DNA from: CAWDLX01 sp963753485
GTDB taxonomy: Bacteria; Actinomycetota; Actinomycetes; Mycobacteriales; Micromonosporaceae
DNA length: 64,000 nt
Reading direction: 5' to 3'
Assembly (NCBI GenBank): GCA_963753485.1
Contig: CAVWCL010000005.1
Span: 1 to 64,000, forward strand
Part shown: positions 17,276 to 25,947 of the stretch, one piece after another
How the letters are laid out: each line of letters opens with the position of its first letter
How positions within the stretch are numbered: position 1 is the stretch's first letter
Notes under the pieces: generated by a model
What the model was told of the DNA's origin: nothing
Databases searched by the model: none
What the model saw: only the letters and a program-made list of their open reading frames with translations
Made by a program: the position numbers and the translations under genes

Positions 17276-17983
17276 TCAGCCGGGGCCGGTCATCTGCGCC
17301 ACGTACGACGCCAGCTCCACCTCGAAGAGAGGCTCGACGTCGGTGACCGCCCACCGCAGGTGGCCGAATACCTCCATCGCCACCAGGCCGTAGAGCCGGA
17401 TCCAGGCGGACAGGTAGCCGTATACGATCTGTACCGGTACGTCCGCGCCGAAGGTCTCCCGGTACGGGCCGAGATGGGCGCCGAGCTGGGCCTCGATGAG
17501 CTCGGCCGGCGGAGTGGCGAACGGGGTCTGCTGCCAGACGGCGGCGAACGCGGCGAGGAACGGGGCGCCGAAGCGCGCCCCGGCGTGGTCAGGTCCGATG
17601 CACTCGCCCTCGAACGTGGTCACGCCCGGGACCGGGTTGCCGAACATCAGCCCGAACTCGGCCGGGTGCCCGACCGACCAGCGGCGGAAGGCGCGCGCCA
17701 TCGCGAGCAGGTCGGCGAGCGGCTCGCCGGTGGCCGTGCCGGCCGACTCGATGTAGGCGCGCAGCTCGTCGTAGAGGTCCTCGGTGAGCTCGGCCACCAG
17801 CGCATCCAGGCTGGGAAAATAGCGGTAGATCGCGGGTGCGGTCATGCCCATCTCGCGGGCGATCGCCCGCAATGAGATCGCGGCCGGCCCACCCGTGACC
17901 AGCAGCCGCCGCGCCAGGTCCTTGATCTCGGCGACGGTGGCGGTGCGCAGGCGCTCCCGGCGGGTGGGTGTGGTGATCGACAT
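17276..17983 (-). CDS. TetR-family regulator with WHG-type C-terminus
   Basis: This 235-residue repressor has the N-terminal helix-turn-helix ISLRAIAREMGMTAPAIYRYF (about 36-56) and a C-terminal ligand domain of the WHG/TetR_C_33 type (RWSVGHPAEFGLMFG). It is divergent from the MMPL transporter. A near-perfect palindrome lies between them (18029-18045). The likely role is to repress the transporter and possibly itself. ATG 17983 is preferred; an earlier ATG at 18028 would start inside the operator-promoter region. Confidence 0.88.
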   Translation of the reverse strand: MSITTPTRRERLRTATVAEIKDLARRLLVTGGPAAISLRAIAREMGMTAPAIYRYFPSLDALVAELTEDLYDELRAYIESAGTATGEPLADLLAMARAFRRWSVGHPAEFGLMFGNPVPGVTTFEGECIGPDHAGARFGAPFLAAFAAVWQQTPFATPPAELIEAQLGAHLGPYRETFGADVPVQIVYGYLSAWIRLYGLVAMEVFGHLRWAVTDVEPLFEVELASYVAQMTGPG

Positions 17984-18002
17984 AATGGATCCGTGAACTC
18001 CC

Positions 18003-18045
18003 TTGACGAGAGGGAACGGTGTAGGCATAGTAAACGACGTTCACT
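18003..18045 (+). promoter_or_regulatory. Candidate promoter and TetR operator for the MMPL gene
   Basis: TTGACG at 18003-18008 and CATAGT at 18026-18031, 17 bases apart, form a plausible promoter toward the transporter. The 17-bp palindrome AGTAAACGACGTTCACT at 18029-18045 overlaps the -10 and start region and has the shape of TetR-family operators. Binding would block transcription. Confidence 0.6.
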
Positions 18046-18096
18046 CAACTGTGCCATGTGTATGAAGCTTACGGGATGCGGCGGCGAGGGGGAGCG

Positions 18097-20256
18097 ATGT
18101 TGGGGTGGTGGGGCCGTACGGTCGTCCGGCTGCGCTGGGCAGTACTCGCGGCGGCCGCGGGTCTGGTGTTCCTCGGCGGCATCTGGGGCACCGGCGTCTT
18201 CGGGGCGCTCAGCAGTGGCGGGTTCGACGACCCGGCCAGCCCGTCCCGGGTGGCGTACGACCGGATCACCGCCGAGTTCGGCCGCCAGGACGCCGACGTG
18301 CTCGTCCTCTACACCGATCCCGGGTCCACCGTGGACGATCCAGCGATGCGCGGCGCGGTGACCACGGCCCTGGGCCGCCTTGACGGCCGCCCCGAGGTGG
18401 CGCAGGTCCGGTCCTTCTACGCCACCGGCTCGCCCCGGCAGGTCTCGACCGACCGCCACGCCACCTACGCCGCCATCCAGCTGCGCGACGGCGACCCGGA
18501 TGCCAAGAGCGCGGACCTGGCCGCGATCCGGCCCCTGCTCGACGCCGGCGGGGGCGTCCGAACCGAGGTCGGCGGCGTGGTCGGTTTCCTCGCCGACGCG
18601 AGTGACCAGATCGAGCGCGACATCGTCCGGGCCGAGATGCTCTCGCTGCCGATCCTGCTGGTGCTCATGGTGATCATCTTCCGCGGGCTGGTCGCGGCCA
18701 CGATGCCGCTGCTGGTCGGGGTCAGCGCCATAGTGGGCGCGTTCTCGGTCACCCGGGCGCTGACGCAGGTCACCGAGGTCTCGGTCTTCGCCGCCAACGT
18801 CATCACCATGCTCGGCCTCGGCATGGCGATCGACTATGCGCTCTTCGTGGTGAGCCGGTTCCGCGAGGAGCTGGCCGCCGGTCACCCGACCGCGGTGGCG
18901 ATCGGTCGCACCATCGCCACCGCCGGCCGGACCATCGTGGTCTCCGGTCTGACGGTGGCGCTGGCCCTGTCCGGGCTGGCGCTGTTCCCGATGGGCTTCC
19001 TGCGCTCGATGGCGTACGGCGGGATGGCCGCGGTCCTGGTCGCGATGCTCGCCGCGCTCACCGTGCTGCCCGCCTTCCTGGCGGTGCTCGGGCCGCGGAT
19101 CAACGCTCTGCGGATCCCGCTGGGCCGGCGGTCAGTTCGCGGAACCCCCGGCGAGGGCTGGGCCCGGCTGGCCCGCAGCGTCATGCGGCGCCCGGTGCTC
19201 TACGTCGTCGGGGTGGCCGTGGTGCTGCTGGCCCTGGCGACGCCGTTCCTGCGGGCGTCCTTCGGTGGTTTCGACGAGCGGGTGCTGCCCGCGGGTACGC
19301 CCAGTCGTACCGTGGCGGCCCGGATCGCCGCCGACTTCCCCGGCGGCGGCGTCGCACCGATCGTGGTGCTGGTCTCAGGGGTCACGGCGGCCCAGGCGCA
19401 GTCGTACGCCACCGCGGTCGCCGAGCTTGCGGACGTGACCGGCGCCGCGGTGACCGCGAGCCAGGACTCGTCCGCACTGGTCACTGTCGGCTACCGGGGC
19501 GAGCCGACCTCCGCGCAGGCCCGGGGCGTGGTCACCGCGCTGAGAGCCTTGCCGGCGCCGCGCGGGGCCACCGTCGCCGTCTCCGGTCGTCCGGCCGCGG
19601 ACCTCGACCAGTTGAGCAGCCTCGGCGGCCGGTTGCCGTGGATGGTGCTCTATGTCGGGGCGGTGACCTTCGTCCTGCTCTTCTTCGCCTTCGGCTCGGT
19701 GGTGCTGCCGCTCAAGGCCATCGTCATGAACGTGGTGTCGATCGGGGCGTCCTTCGGTGTCGTCGTCTGGGCCTTCCAGGACGGGCATCTCGCCGGCTGG
19801 CTGGGGTTCACGCCGACCGGATACCTGGAGCCGACCGACCTCATCCTCATGCTCGCCATCCTCTTTGGACTGTCCACCGACTACGAGGTGTTCCTGCTCT
19901 CCCGGGTCCGCGAGGAGTGGGACCGCACCCGCAACAACACCGAGGCGGTCACCGCCGGCCTGCAGCGCACGGGCGCCATCATCACCGCCGCCGCGCTGCT
20001 GCTGATCATCGTCGTCGGCGGGTTCGCCACCGGTGGCGCGGAGACCATCAAGATGCTCGGGGTCGGCACGGTGGTCGCGGTCGCGGTCGATGCCGCCCTG
20101 GTCCGCACGCTGCTGGTGCCGGCGACGATGCGCCTGCTCGGCCGGTGGAACTGGTGGGCGCCCGGACCGTTGGCCCGGCTCTACCGCCGCTACGGTCTGC
20201 GGGCGGAGGCGGCGCCGGCACCGGTCCGCTCGCGGGAGACGGTCGGCGCGCGATAG
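18097..20256 (+). CDS. MMPL-family RND membrane transporter
   Basis: This 719-residue polytopic protein has two homologous halves. Each half has one N-terminal membrane helix, an extracellular domain and a bundle of helices. The MMPL/RND-type GMAIDYALFVVSRFREE and FGLSTDYEVFLLSRVREE carry the Asp-Tyr pairs of the proton relay. Family members export lipids or small molecules. ATG 18097 is chosen because GGCGAGGGGGAG precedes it and MLGWWGRTVVRLRW is the typical N-terminus. It is presumably controlled by the divergent TetR protein. Confidence 0.92.
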   Translation: MLGWWGRTVVRLRWAVLAAAAGLVFLGGIWGTGVFGALSSGGFDDPASPSRVAYDRITAEFGRQDADVLVLYTDPGSTVDDPAMRGAVTTALGRLDGRPEVAQVRSFYATGSPRQVSTDRHATYAAIQLRDGDPDAKSADLAAIRPLLDAGGGVRTEVGGVVGFLADASDQIERDIVRAEMLSLPILLVLMVIIFRGLVAATMPLLVGVSAIVGAFSVTRALTQVTEVSVFAANVITMLGLGMAIDYALFVVSRFREELAAGHPTAVAIGRTIATAGRTIVVSGLTVALALSGLALFPMGFLRSMAYGGMAAVLVAMLAALTVLPAFLAVLGPRINALRIPLGRRSVRGTPGEGWARLARSVMRRPVLYVVGVAVVLLALATPFLRASFGGFDERVLPAGTPSRTVAARIAADFPGGGVAPIVVLVSGVTAAQAQSYATAVAELADVTGAAVTASQDSSALVTVGYRGEPTSAQARGVVTALRALPAPRGATVAVSGRPAADLDQLSSLGGRLPWMVLYVGAVTFVLLFFAFGSVVLPLKAIVMNVVSIGASFGVVVWAFQDGHLAGWLGFTPTGYLEPTDLILMLAILFGLSTDYEVFLLSRVREEWDRTRNNTEAVTAGLQRTGAIITAAALLLIIVVGGFATGGAETIKMLGVGTVVAVAVDAALVRTLLVPATMRLLGRWNWWAPGPLARLYRRYGLRAEAAPAPVRSRETVGAR

Positions 20257-20264
20257 CGTCGGGT

Positions 20265-20840
20265 GTGGCCGAGGGCGACGCGATATTCACCACGGACCGG
20301 CTCGTGGTCCGGCCCTGGACCACGAGCGAGTCCGATGTGGACAGAATCCTGGACACGTACTCGCGGTGGGACGTCGCCCGCTGGTTGGGTTCGGTGCCCC
20401 GGCCACTGGAGTCGCGCCAGCAGGCGGTGCAGGTGGCCGAACGCTTCCAGGGCCGCGCCGACGCTCCGTTCGGCGCATGGGCGGTCCAGCGGCGCGACAC
20501 GGGTGTGGTTGCCGGCACGGTTCTGCTCGTCCGCCTGCCCGACCCGGACGGCGGCGGTCACGGCGAGGTCGAGGTGGGTTGGCACTTCCACCCGGATTCC
20601 TGGGGTAACGGCTACGCCACCGAGGCCGCCTGCGGCGCGTTGGCGCGGGGCTTCGGCGCCGGGTTGGCCGAGATCTACGCCATCGTACGGCCCGGCAACA
20701 CAGCCTCGCTCGCGGTGTGCCGGCGGCTCGGGATGACGCCGCTCGGGCGTACCCGGCGCTGGTACGACACCGAGCTGGAGGCCTTCCGGATCGCCCGCCC
20801 GGCCGGCCTGCCGGCGGCCGGCGCGGCTGCGGGAGAATGA
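20265..20840 (+). CDS. GNAT acetyltransferase (RimJ/RimL-like)
   Basis: This 191-residue N-acetyltransferase starts with the TTDRLVVRPW pattern typical of the RimJ/RimL subgroup. It contains the acetyl-CoA segment SWGNGYATEAACGALARG (about 114-131) and the R-P-G-N-T-A-S-L-A-V motif. GTG 20265 is preferred. TAGCGT at 20254-20259 lies only five bases upstream and overlaps the MMPL stop, so the gene may be transcribed leaderless. The substrate is unknown. It ends four bases before dxr. Confidence 0.85.
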   Translation: MAEGDAIFTTDRLVVRPWTTSESDVDRILDTYSRWDVARWLGSVPRPLESRQQAVQVAERFQGRADAPFGAWAVQRRDTGVVAGTVLLVRLPDPDGGGHGEVEVGWHFHPDSWGNGYATEAACGALARGFGAGLAEIYAIVRPGNTASLAVCRRLGMTPLGRTRRWYDTELEAFRIARPAGLPAAGAAAGE

Positions 20841-20844
20841 GCCG

Positions 20845-22047
20845 GTGAGCCCGCGCGAGGTCGTCCTGCTCGGCTCGACCGGGTCGATCGGCACCCAGGC
20901 CGTCGACCTCGTGCGGGCCAATCCCGACCGGTTCCGCGTGGTCGGCATCGGCGCCGGCGGCGCCCAGGTCGAGCTGCTCGCCGAGCAGGCCCTGGAGCTC
21001 GGCGTCGACGTGGTCGGGGTGGCGAAGGCGACCGCGGTGCAGGACCTGCAGCTCGCCTTCTACGCCGCCGCGGCCCGGCGGGGCTACCCGGCCGGGCAGT
21101 TCCGCATTCCCAGCATCCGCGGCGGCCCGCAGGCCATGACCGAGCTCGCCCAGTGGCCGTGCGACCTGGTGCTCAACGGTATGGTCGGGGCCCTCGGCCT
21201 CGCCCCCACGCTGGCCGCCCTGCGGGCCGGGCGCACGCTCGCGCTGGCGAACAAGGAGTCGCTGATCGCTGGTGGCCCGCTGATCCGGGCCGCGCTGACC
21301 CGACCGGACCAGATCGTCCCGGTGGACTCCGAACACTCCGCCCTGGCCCAGTGCCTGCGAGCGGGCTCGGCGGCCGAGGTGCGCCGGCTGCTGCTGACCG
21401 CGAGCGGAGGGCCGTTCCGGGGCCGGTCCCGGGAGGAGCTGACCGAGGTCACACCGGCGCAGGCGCTGGCCCACCCGACGTGGTCGATGGGCCCGGTGGT
21501 GACCATCAACTCGGCGACCATGGTCAACAAGGCGCTCGAGGTGATCGAGGCGCACGAGCTGTTCGGTCTCGGCTACGGCGAGATCGACGTAGTGGTGCAT
21601 CCGCAGTCGGTGATCCACTCCATGGTGGAGTTCGTGGATGGCTCCACCATCGCCCAGTGCAGCCCGCCCGACATGCACCTGCCGATCGCGCTCGGCTTGT
21701 CCTGGCCTGACCGGGTGCCGGGCGCCGCCGCCGCGGTCGACTGGTCGGCCGCGGCCACCTGGACCTTCGAGCCGCTCGACGAGAAGGCGTTCCCCGCGGT
21801 CCGGCTGGCCAAGGAGGCCGGGCGGGCCGGCGGGTGCTGGCCGGCGATCTACAACGCGGCGAATGAGGTGCTGGTGGCCGCGTTCATCGCCGGCCGGGTG
21901 GCGTTCCTGGCCATCGTCGACACGCTGGCCAGGGTGCTCGACGAGGCGCCCGGCTTTCCGGAACCAGGTACCGTCGAGGACGTACTCGTCGCGCAGGAGT
22001 GGGCCCGCTCCCGGGCCGGCGGCCTGATCGCGGCGACCGGAGCATGA
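20845..22047 (+). CDS. dxr: 1-deoxy-D-xylulose 5-phosphate reductoisomerase
   Basis: This enzyme carries out the second step of the MEP isoprenoid pathway, NADPH-dependent conversion of DXP to MEP. LGSTGSIGTQ (about 9-18) is the nucleotide-binding loop; ALANKESLI, VPVDSEHSA and the INSATMVNKALEVIEA segment form the metal and substrate site. At 400 residues it has the normal length. GTG 20845 gives the conserved N-terminus directly. It heads dxr-rip1-ispG, an actinobacterial arrangement that links two MEP enzymes with a site-2 protease. Confidence 0.96.
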   Translation: MSPREVVLLGSTGSIGTQAVDLVRANPDRFRVVGIGAGGAQVELLAEQALELGVDVVGVAKATAVQDLQLAFYAAAARRGYPAGQFRIPSIRGGPQAMTELAQWPCDLVLNGMVGALGLAPTLAALRAGRTLALANKESLIAGGPLIRAALTRPDQIVPVDSEHSALAQCLRAGSAAEVRRLLLTASGGPFRGRSREELTEVTPAQALAHPTWSMGPVVTINSATMVNKALEVIEAHELFGLGYGEIDVVVHPQSVIHSMVEFVDGSTIAQCSPPDMHLPIALGLSWPDRVPGAAAAVDWSAAATWTFEPLDEKAFPAVRLAKEAGRAGGCWPAIYNAANEVLVAAFIAGRVAFLAIVDTLARVLDEAPGFPEPGTVEDVLVAQEWARSRAGGLIAATGA

Positions 22048-22065
22048 CCAGGGCGAGGGAGACGC

Positions 22066-23340
22066 ATGGAGCTCATCGGGATCGTCGTATTCGCCCTCGG
22101 CATCCTCCTCTCGGTCTGCCTCCACGAAGCCGGACACATGGTCAGCGCCAAGGCCTTCGGCATGAAGGTCACCCGGTACTTCGTCGGCTTCGGGCCCACG
22201 CTGTGGTCGTTCCGGCGCGGTGAGACCGAGTACGGCGTCAAGGCCATCCCGGTCGGCGGCTTCGTCAAGATCGTGGGGATGACCCCGCAGGACGACGACG
22301 TCGCGCCGGAGGACGAGTCGCGGGTGATGTGGCGTTATCCGGTGTGGAAGCGCACCATCGTCATGGCTGCCGGCTCGGTCACCCACTTCATGCTCGGCAT
22401 CGTGATCCTCTGGGCGGTGTTCGCGTTCATCGCGCTACCCGACCAGGGAAAGCTGCAGAGCTCGCCGGTGACCATCGACACCGTCGCCCCCTGCGTCGCC
22501 GCGACCTGGCAGTTCGACCCGGCCACGAAGCAACCGCGCGACTGCGTGCCGGGCAGCGACCCGGCCAGTGCCGCGACCAAGATCGGCTTGCGCCCGGGCG
22601 ATGTGGTCACCGCCGTCGACGGCGGCGTGGTCAGCGGCTGGGACGACCTCACCACCCGCATCCGGGCGGCCGGCGGGAAGCAGATCACGATCTCCTACAC
22701 CCGGGGCGGGCAGGCCCAGACCAGCACCCTGACGCTGCCGGTGGCCCAGCGGATCAAGCTGAGCGTGCTCGCCGATCCGCAGAAGACCGCCGAGGACGTC
22801 ACCCCGGCCGACCTGGAGAACGTCGGCGTGCTCGGCATCACACCGGTGGTGCCGAAGACGGTCGCCGGCCCGGTCGCCGCCTTCGGGCGGGCCGGCAACC
22901 AGACCGTGGCGCTCTTCGACGGCACCTTCGCCGCCATGAAGAAGTTCCCGGAGAAGGTGCCGAAGCTGTGGTCGGCGCTGACCGGTGCGCAGCGCGATCC
23001 GGAGACGCCGATCAGCGTCGTCGGCGCCAGTCGCATCGGGGGCGAGCTGTTCCAGCAGGGCGAGTTCCCGACCTTCCTGCTGATCCTCGCGAGCCTCAAC
23101 TTCTTCGTCGGCATCTTCAACCTGCTACCCCTGCTGCCGCTGGACGGCGGGCACATCGCGATCGCCTGGTTCGAACGGGCCCGGTCCTGGCTCTACGCGC
23201 GGCTCGGTCGGCGTGACCCCGGCCGGGTGGACTACCTCAAGCTGATGCCGGTCACCTACGCCGTGATCCTGATCTTCGGCGGGTTCACGCTGCTGACGGT
23301 GGCGGCCGATATCGTCAACCCGATCACGATCTTCAAGTGA
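22066..23340 (+). CDS. Site-2 intramembrane zinc metalloprotease (RseP/Rip1-like)
   Basis: This 424-residue M50-family protease has HEAGH (20-24) in its first membrane helix as the zinc and catalytic site. PLDGGH (about 357-362) supplies the third ligand. A PDZ domain lies between (about 170-230, IGLRPGDVVTAVDGG). Such proteases cleave membrane-bound anti-sigma factors and other membrane proteins; in mycobacteria the orthologue is Rip1. It follows dxr by 18 bases and precedes ispG by eight. An acidic insert (PQDDDVAPEDESR) follows the second conserved block. Confidence 0.95.
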   Translation: MELIGIVVFALGILLSVCLHEAGHMVSAKAFGMKVTRYFVGFGPTLWSFRRGETEYGVKAIPVGGFVKIVGMTPQDDDVAPEDESRVMWRYPVWKRTIVMAAGSVTHFMLGIVILWAVFAFIALPDQGKLQSSPVTIDTVAPCVAATWQFDPATKQPRDCVPGSDPASAATKIGLRPGDVVTAVDGGVVSGWDDLTTRIRAAGGKQITISYTRGGQAQTSTLTLPVAQRIKLSVLADPQKTAEDVTPADLENVGVLGITPVVPKTVAGPVAAFGRAGNQTVALFDGTFAAMKKFPEKVPKLWSALTGAQRDPETPISVVGASRIGGELFQQGEFPTFLLILASLNFFVGIFNLLPLLPLDGGHIAIAWFERARSWLYARLGRRDPGRVDYLKLMPVTYAVILIFGGFTLLTVAADIVNPITIFK

Positions 23341-23348
23341 GGAGCACG

Positions 23349-24506
23349 GTGACCGCCGTCAACCTTGGCCTTCCGGCCGCCCCGGTGCGGGCGCTGGCGA
23401 CCCGCCGGCCCAGCCGCCAGATCATGGTCGGCTCGGTGCCGGTGGGCGGAGGCGCGCCGGTGTCGGTGCAGTCGATGACGACCACCCTCACCGCCGATGT
23501 CAACGCCACCCTGCAGCAGATCGCGGAGCTGACCGCGGCCGGTTGCCAGATCGTGCGGGTGGCGGTGCCGTCGCAGGACGATGTCGAGGCGCTGCCCGCG
23601 ATCGCCCGCAAGGCCACCATTCCGGTGATCGCGGACATCCATTTCCAGCCCCGGTACGTCTTCGCTGCGATCGAGGCGGGCTGCGCCGCGGTCCGGGTGA
23701 ACCCCGGCAACATCAAGAAGTTCGACGACAAGGTGGGCGAGATCGCCCGGGCGGCCGCCGATGCCGGGGTGCCGATCCGGATCGGGGTCAACGCCGGCTC
23801 ACTGGATCCTCGGCTGCTGCAGAAGTACGGCCGGGCCACCCCCGAGGCGCTGGTCGAATCGGCGCTGTGGGAGTGCTCGCTCTTCGAGGAGCACGGGTTC
23901 CGCGACATCAAGATCTCTGTGAAGCACAACGACCCGGTCGTGATGGTGCAGGCGTACCGGCAGCTCGCCGAGGCCTGCGACTACCCGCTGCATCTCGGGG
24001 TCACCGAGGCCGGGCCGGCGTTTCAGGGCACCGTCAAGTCGGCGGTCGCCTTCGGTGCGCTGCTCGCCGAGGGCATCGGCGACACCATCCGGGTGTCGCT
24101 GTCGGCACCGCCGGTCGAGGAGGTCAAGGTCGGCAACGCGATCCTGGAGTCGCTTGGTCTCAAGGAGCGCGGGCTCGAGATCGTCTCGTGTCCCTCCTGC
24201 GGCCGGGCTCAGGTCGATGTCTACACGCTCGCCGAGCAGGTCACCGCGGCACTGGAGGGCTTCCCGGCGCCGCTGCGGGTGGCCGTCATGGGCTGTGTCG
24301 TCAATGGCCCGGGCGAGGCCCGCGAGGCCGATCTCGGCGTCGCCTCGGGCAACGGCAAGGGCCAGATCTTCGTCAAGGGCGAGGTGATCAAGACGGTGCC
24401 CGAGTCGCAGATCGTCGAGGTGCTCGTCGAAGAGGCGCTCCGCCTCGCCGACGAGATGGGCGTGCAGGTTCCCGGCGCGACCGGTGCGGTCGTCACTGTG
24501 CATTAG
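23349..24506 (+). CDS. ispG: 4-hydroxy-3-methylbut-2-en-1-yl diphosphate synthase
   Basis: This iron-sulphur enzyme converts MEcPP to HMBPP, the penultimate MEP step. The 4Fe-4S cysteines are in SCPSCGRAQ (about 281 and 284) and MGCVVNGPGEA (about 316). The TIM barrel carries SVQSMTTTLTADV and VRVNPGNIKKF. GTG 23349 with GGAG five bases upstream gives 385 residues; the in-frame GTG at 23337 overlaps the previous stop and is less likely. Electron donors are not encoded nearby. Confidence 0.96.
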   Translation: MTAVNLGLPAAPVRALATRRPSRQIMVGSVPVGGGAPVSVQSMTTTLTADVNATLQQIAELTAAGCQIVRVAVPSQDDVEALPAIARKATIPVIADIHFQPRYVFAAIEAGCAAVRVNPGNIKKFDDKVGEIARAAADAGVPIRIGVNAGSLDPRLLQKYGRATPEALVESALWECSLFEEHGFRDIKISVKHNDPVVMVQAYRQLAEACDYPLHLGVTEAGPAFQGTVKSAVAFGALLAEGIGDTIRVSLSAPPVEEVKVGNAILESLGLKERGLEIVSCPSCGRAQVDVYTLAEQVTAALEGFPAPLRVAVMGCVVNGPGEAREADLGVASGNGKGQIFVKGEVIKTVPESQIVEVLVEEALRLADEMGVQVPGATGAVVTVH

Positions 24507-24515
24507 CCTGGCTTC

Positions 24516-25154
24516 ATGAGCGGCGACCCCCCGCCGCCCGAACGCTGGGTCGGTCGGGCGACCGCGCACCCGACGCCGGCGATGACTCAACCCCAGGTGA
24601 TCCTGGTGCCCGCGCCCGCGCCCCGCCGCTCGGCCGGCAAGGTGGCCCTGATGGTGTTCGGGGTCCTGGCCGCGGTCTGCGCGCTCGGCGCGACCAGCCT
24701 GTTGGTGCTCGCGGCTCTGGTGAAGGCCTCGCCGAACGCGTCGCTCGGGGTCGCCCCGCCGGGTCTGCACTCCCCGGTACGCGACGGGCGGTTCGAGTTC
24801 GTGGTCACCGGTTTCAGCTGCGGGCATGCCACGGTCGGGCGCAGCTTCGTCACCCGCTCGGCCCAGGGCCAGTTCTGCCTGGCGACGCTCAGCATCACCA
24901 ACGTCGGTACGGGCGCGCGTACGTTCGCCGAGGGGTTCCAGAAGGCGTTCGGGCCCGACGGCACCGAGTACGGCACCGATCCAGCCGCCGGCGTGATCGA
25001 GAACAGTGGTGGCACCACGGTGTGGACCACCGTCAACCCGGGGAACTCGCTAACCGGGACGATCGTCTTCGACATCCCCAAGGCCGCTTCGATCGTCAAG
25101 CTCGAACTGCACGACTCGCCGCTCTCCGGCGGCGTCACCGTCACTCTCACCTGA
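24516..25154 (+). CDS. Membrane-anchored DUF4352-like protein
   Basis: This 212-residue protein has a Pro-rich cytoplasmic start, one membrane helix (about 43-67) and an extracellular beta domain with Cys in FSCGHATVG and QFCLATLSITN, matching the DUF4352 telokin-like pattern. The function is unknown. TAGCCT at 24504-24509 lies six bases before the ATG and overlaps the ispG TAG stop, suggesting leaderless transcription independent of ispG. The gene ends just before palindromic copy 2. Confidence 0.75.
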   Translation: MSGDPPPPERWVGRATAHPTPAMTQPQVILVPAPAPRRSAGKVALMVFGVLAAVCALGATSLLVLAALVKASPNASLGVAPPGLHSPVRDGRFEFVVTGFSCGHATVGRSFVTRSAQGQFCLATLSITNVGTGARTFAEGFQKAFGPDGTEYGTDPAAGVIENSGGTTVWTTVNPGNSLTGTIVFDIPKAASIVKLELHDSPLSGGVTVTLT

Positions 25155-25169
25155 CCCCCCGCCCTCCCT

Positions 25170-25231
25170 GTCGATCTAGGGCGTATGCACACGGATAGAG
25201 ATCGAACCGTGTGCATACGCCCTAGATCGAC
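25170..25231. repeat. 62-bp palindromic element, copy 2 (perfect)
   Basis: Two perfect 25-bp arms flank a 12-base loop that contains GAGATCGAA. The element lies between two convergent genes (ends at 25154 and 25260) and would make a very stable hairpin on either strand, suited to bidirectional termination. The outer 13 bases of both arms match the other two copies. Confidence 0.95.
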
Positions 25232-25259
25232 GAGATAGGGGCGGGGGGCGGTGGCCTGG

Positions 25260-25823
25260 CTATTCGGCCAGGATGGCGTAGAGCTTGCGCTTGGCCTCCT
25301 CGATGACGGCGGCCGCCCGCTGGCGCTGTTCGTCGGTGCCGCTCATCATGACCTGGCGCAGCGCGTTCATGGCGCCGAAGGTGGCGTCGCGGACGTCGTG
25401 CCAGCTGGCGAACGTGTCGTCGGTGAACTCCGCCCAGGGCGCGGTGTCACCCGCGGCCTCGGCCTCGGCGCGCCCGGCGTCGGTGAGCGTGAAGCGACGC
25501 CGCCCGCCGGTCTCCTCGCTGGCGATGAGGCCCTCGTCCTCGAGCAGTTGCAGCGTCGGGTAGACCGACCCGGGGCTGGGGCGCCAGACGCCCCGGGTCC
25601 GCGAGTCCAACTCGGTGATCATCTCGTAGCCGTGCATCGGCCGCTCCAGGAGCAGCGCGAGCAGCGCGGCCCGGACGTTCGCCCGGCGGCCGCGCCCGCC
25701 ACGCCAGTGGCCGCGGCCACCCGGGCCACCAGGGCCCTGGCCGGGTCCCCACGGCGGGGGGAACGGCAGGCGCCAGCCGGCGCCGCGCATACGGGCCTCG
25801 TGCGGCCCAGCGAATCCTCTCAT
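25260..25823 (-). CDS. PadR-family transcriptional regulator
   Basis: This 187-residue protein has a Gly/Pro/Arg-rich N-terminus (about 1-45) and a PadR winged helix (ALLALLLERPMHGYEMITEL, then SPGSVYPTLQLLEDEGLI). The C-terminal helical region (about 115-187) dimerises in PadR-S1 types. A clear ribosome site (AAAGGAAAG) precedes ATG 25823. An imperfect inverted repeat upstream (25856-25880) may be its operator. PadR proteins often control transporters; the nearest candidate is the ABC pair at 26914-28841, but that is inference. Confidence 0.9.
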   Translation of the reverse strand: MRGFAGPHEARMRGAGWRLPFPPPWGPGQGPGGPGGRGHWRGGRGRRANVRAALLALLLERPMHGYEMITELDSRTRGVWRPSPGSVYPTLQLLEDEGLIASEETGGRRRFTLTDAGRAEAEAAGDTAPWAEFTDDTFASWHDVRDATFGAMNALRQVMMSGTDEQRQRAAAVIEEAKRKLYAILAE

Positions 25824-25855
25824 GATCTTTCCTTTCAGAGCGTCTGTGATGTGTT

Positions 25856-25880
25856 GACGATATATCGAGAATACGTCGTC
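25856..25880. promoter_or_regulatory. Imperfect inverted repeat upstream of padR (candidate operator)
   Basis: GACGATATATC...GTCGTC forms an imperfect AT-rich palindrome 33 bases before the padR start, in the intergenic space shared with the divergent acetyltransferase gene. The AT-rich centre in GC-rich DNA and the position suit autoregulation, but PadR operators vary. Confidence 0.4.
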
Positions 25881-25947
25881 GACAAGTCTCCCGGACCCAC
25901 CCGGAAGGGGTGCTCCCGCTCATGGCTGCGCGTGGCAGGCTGAAGGC

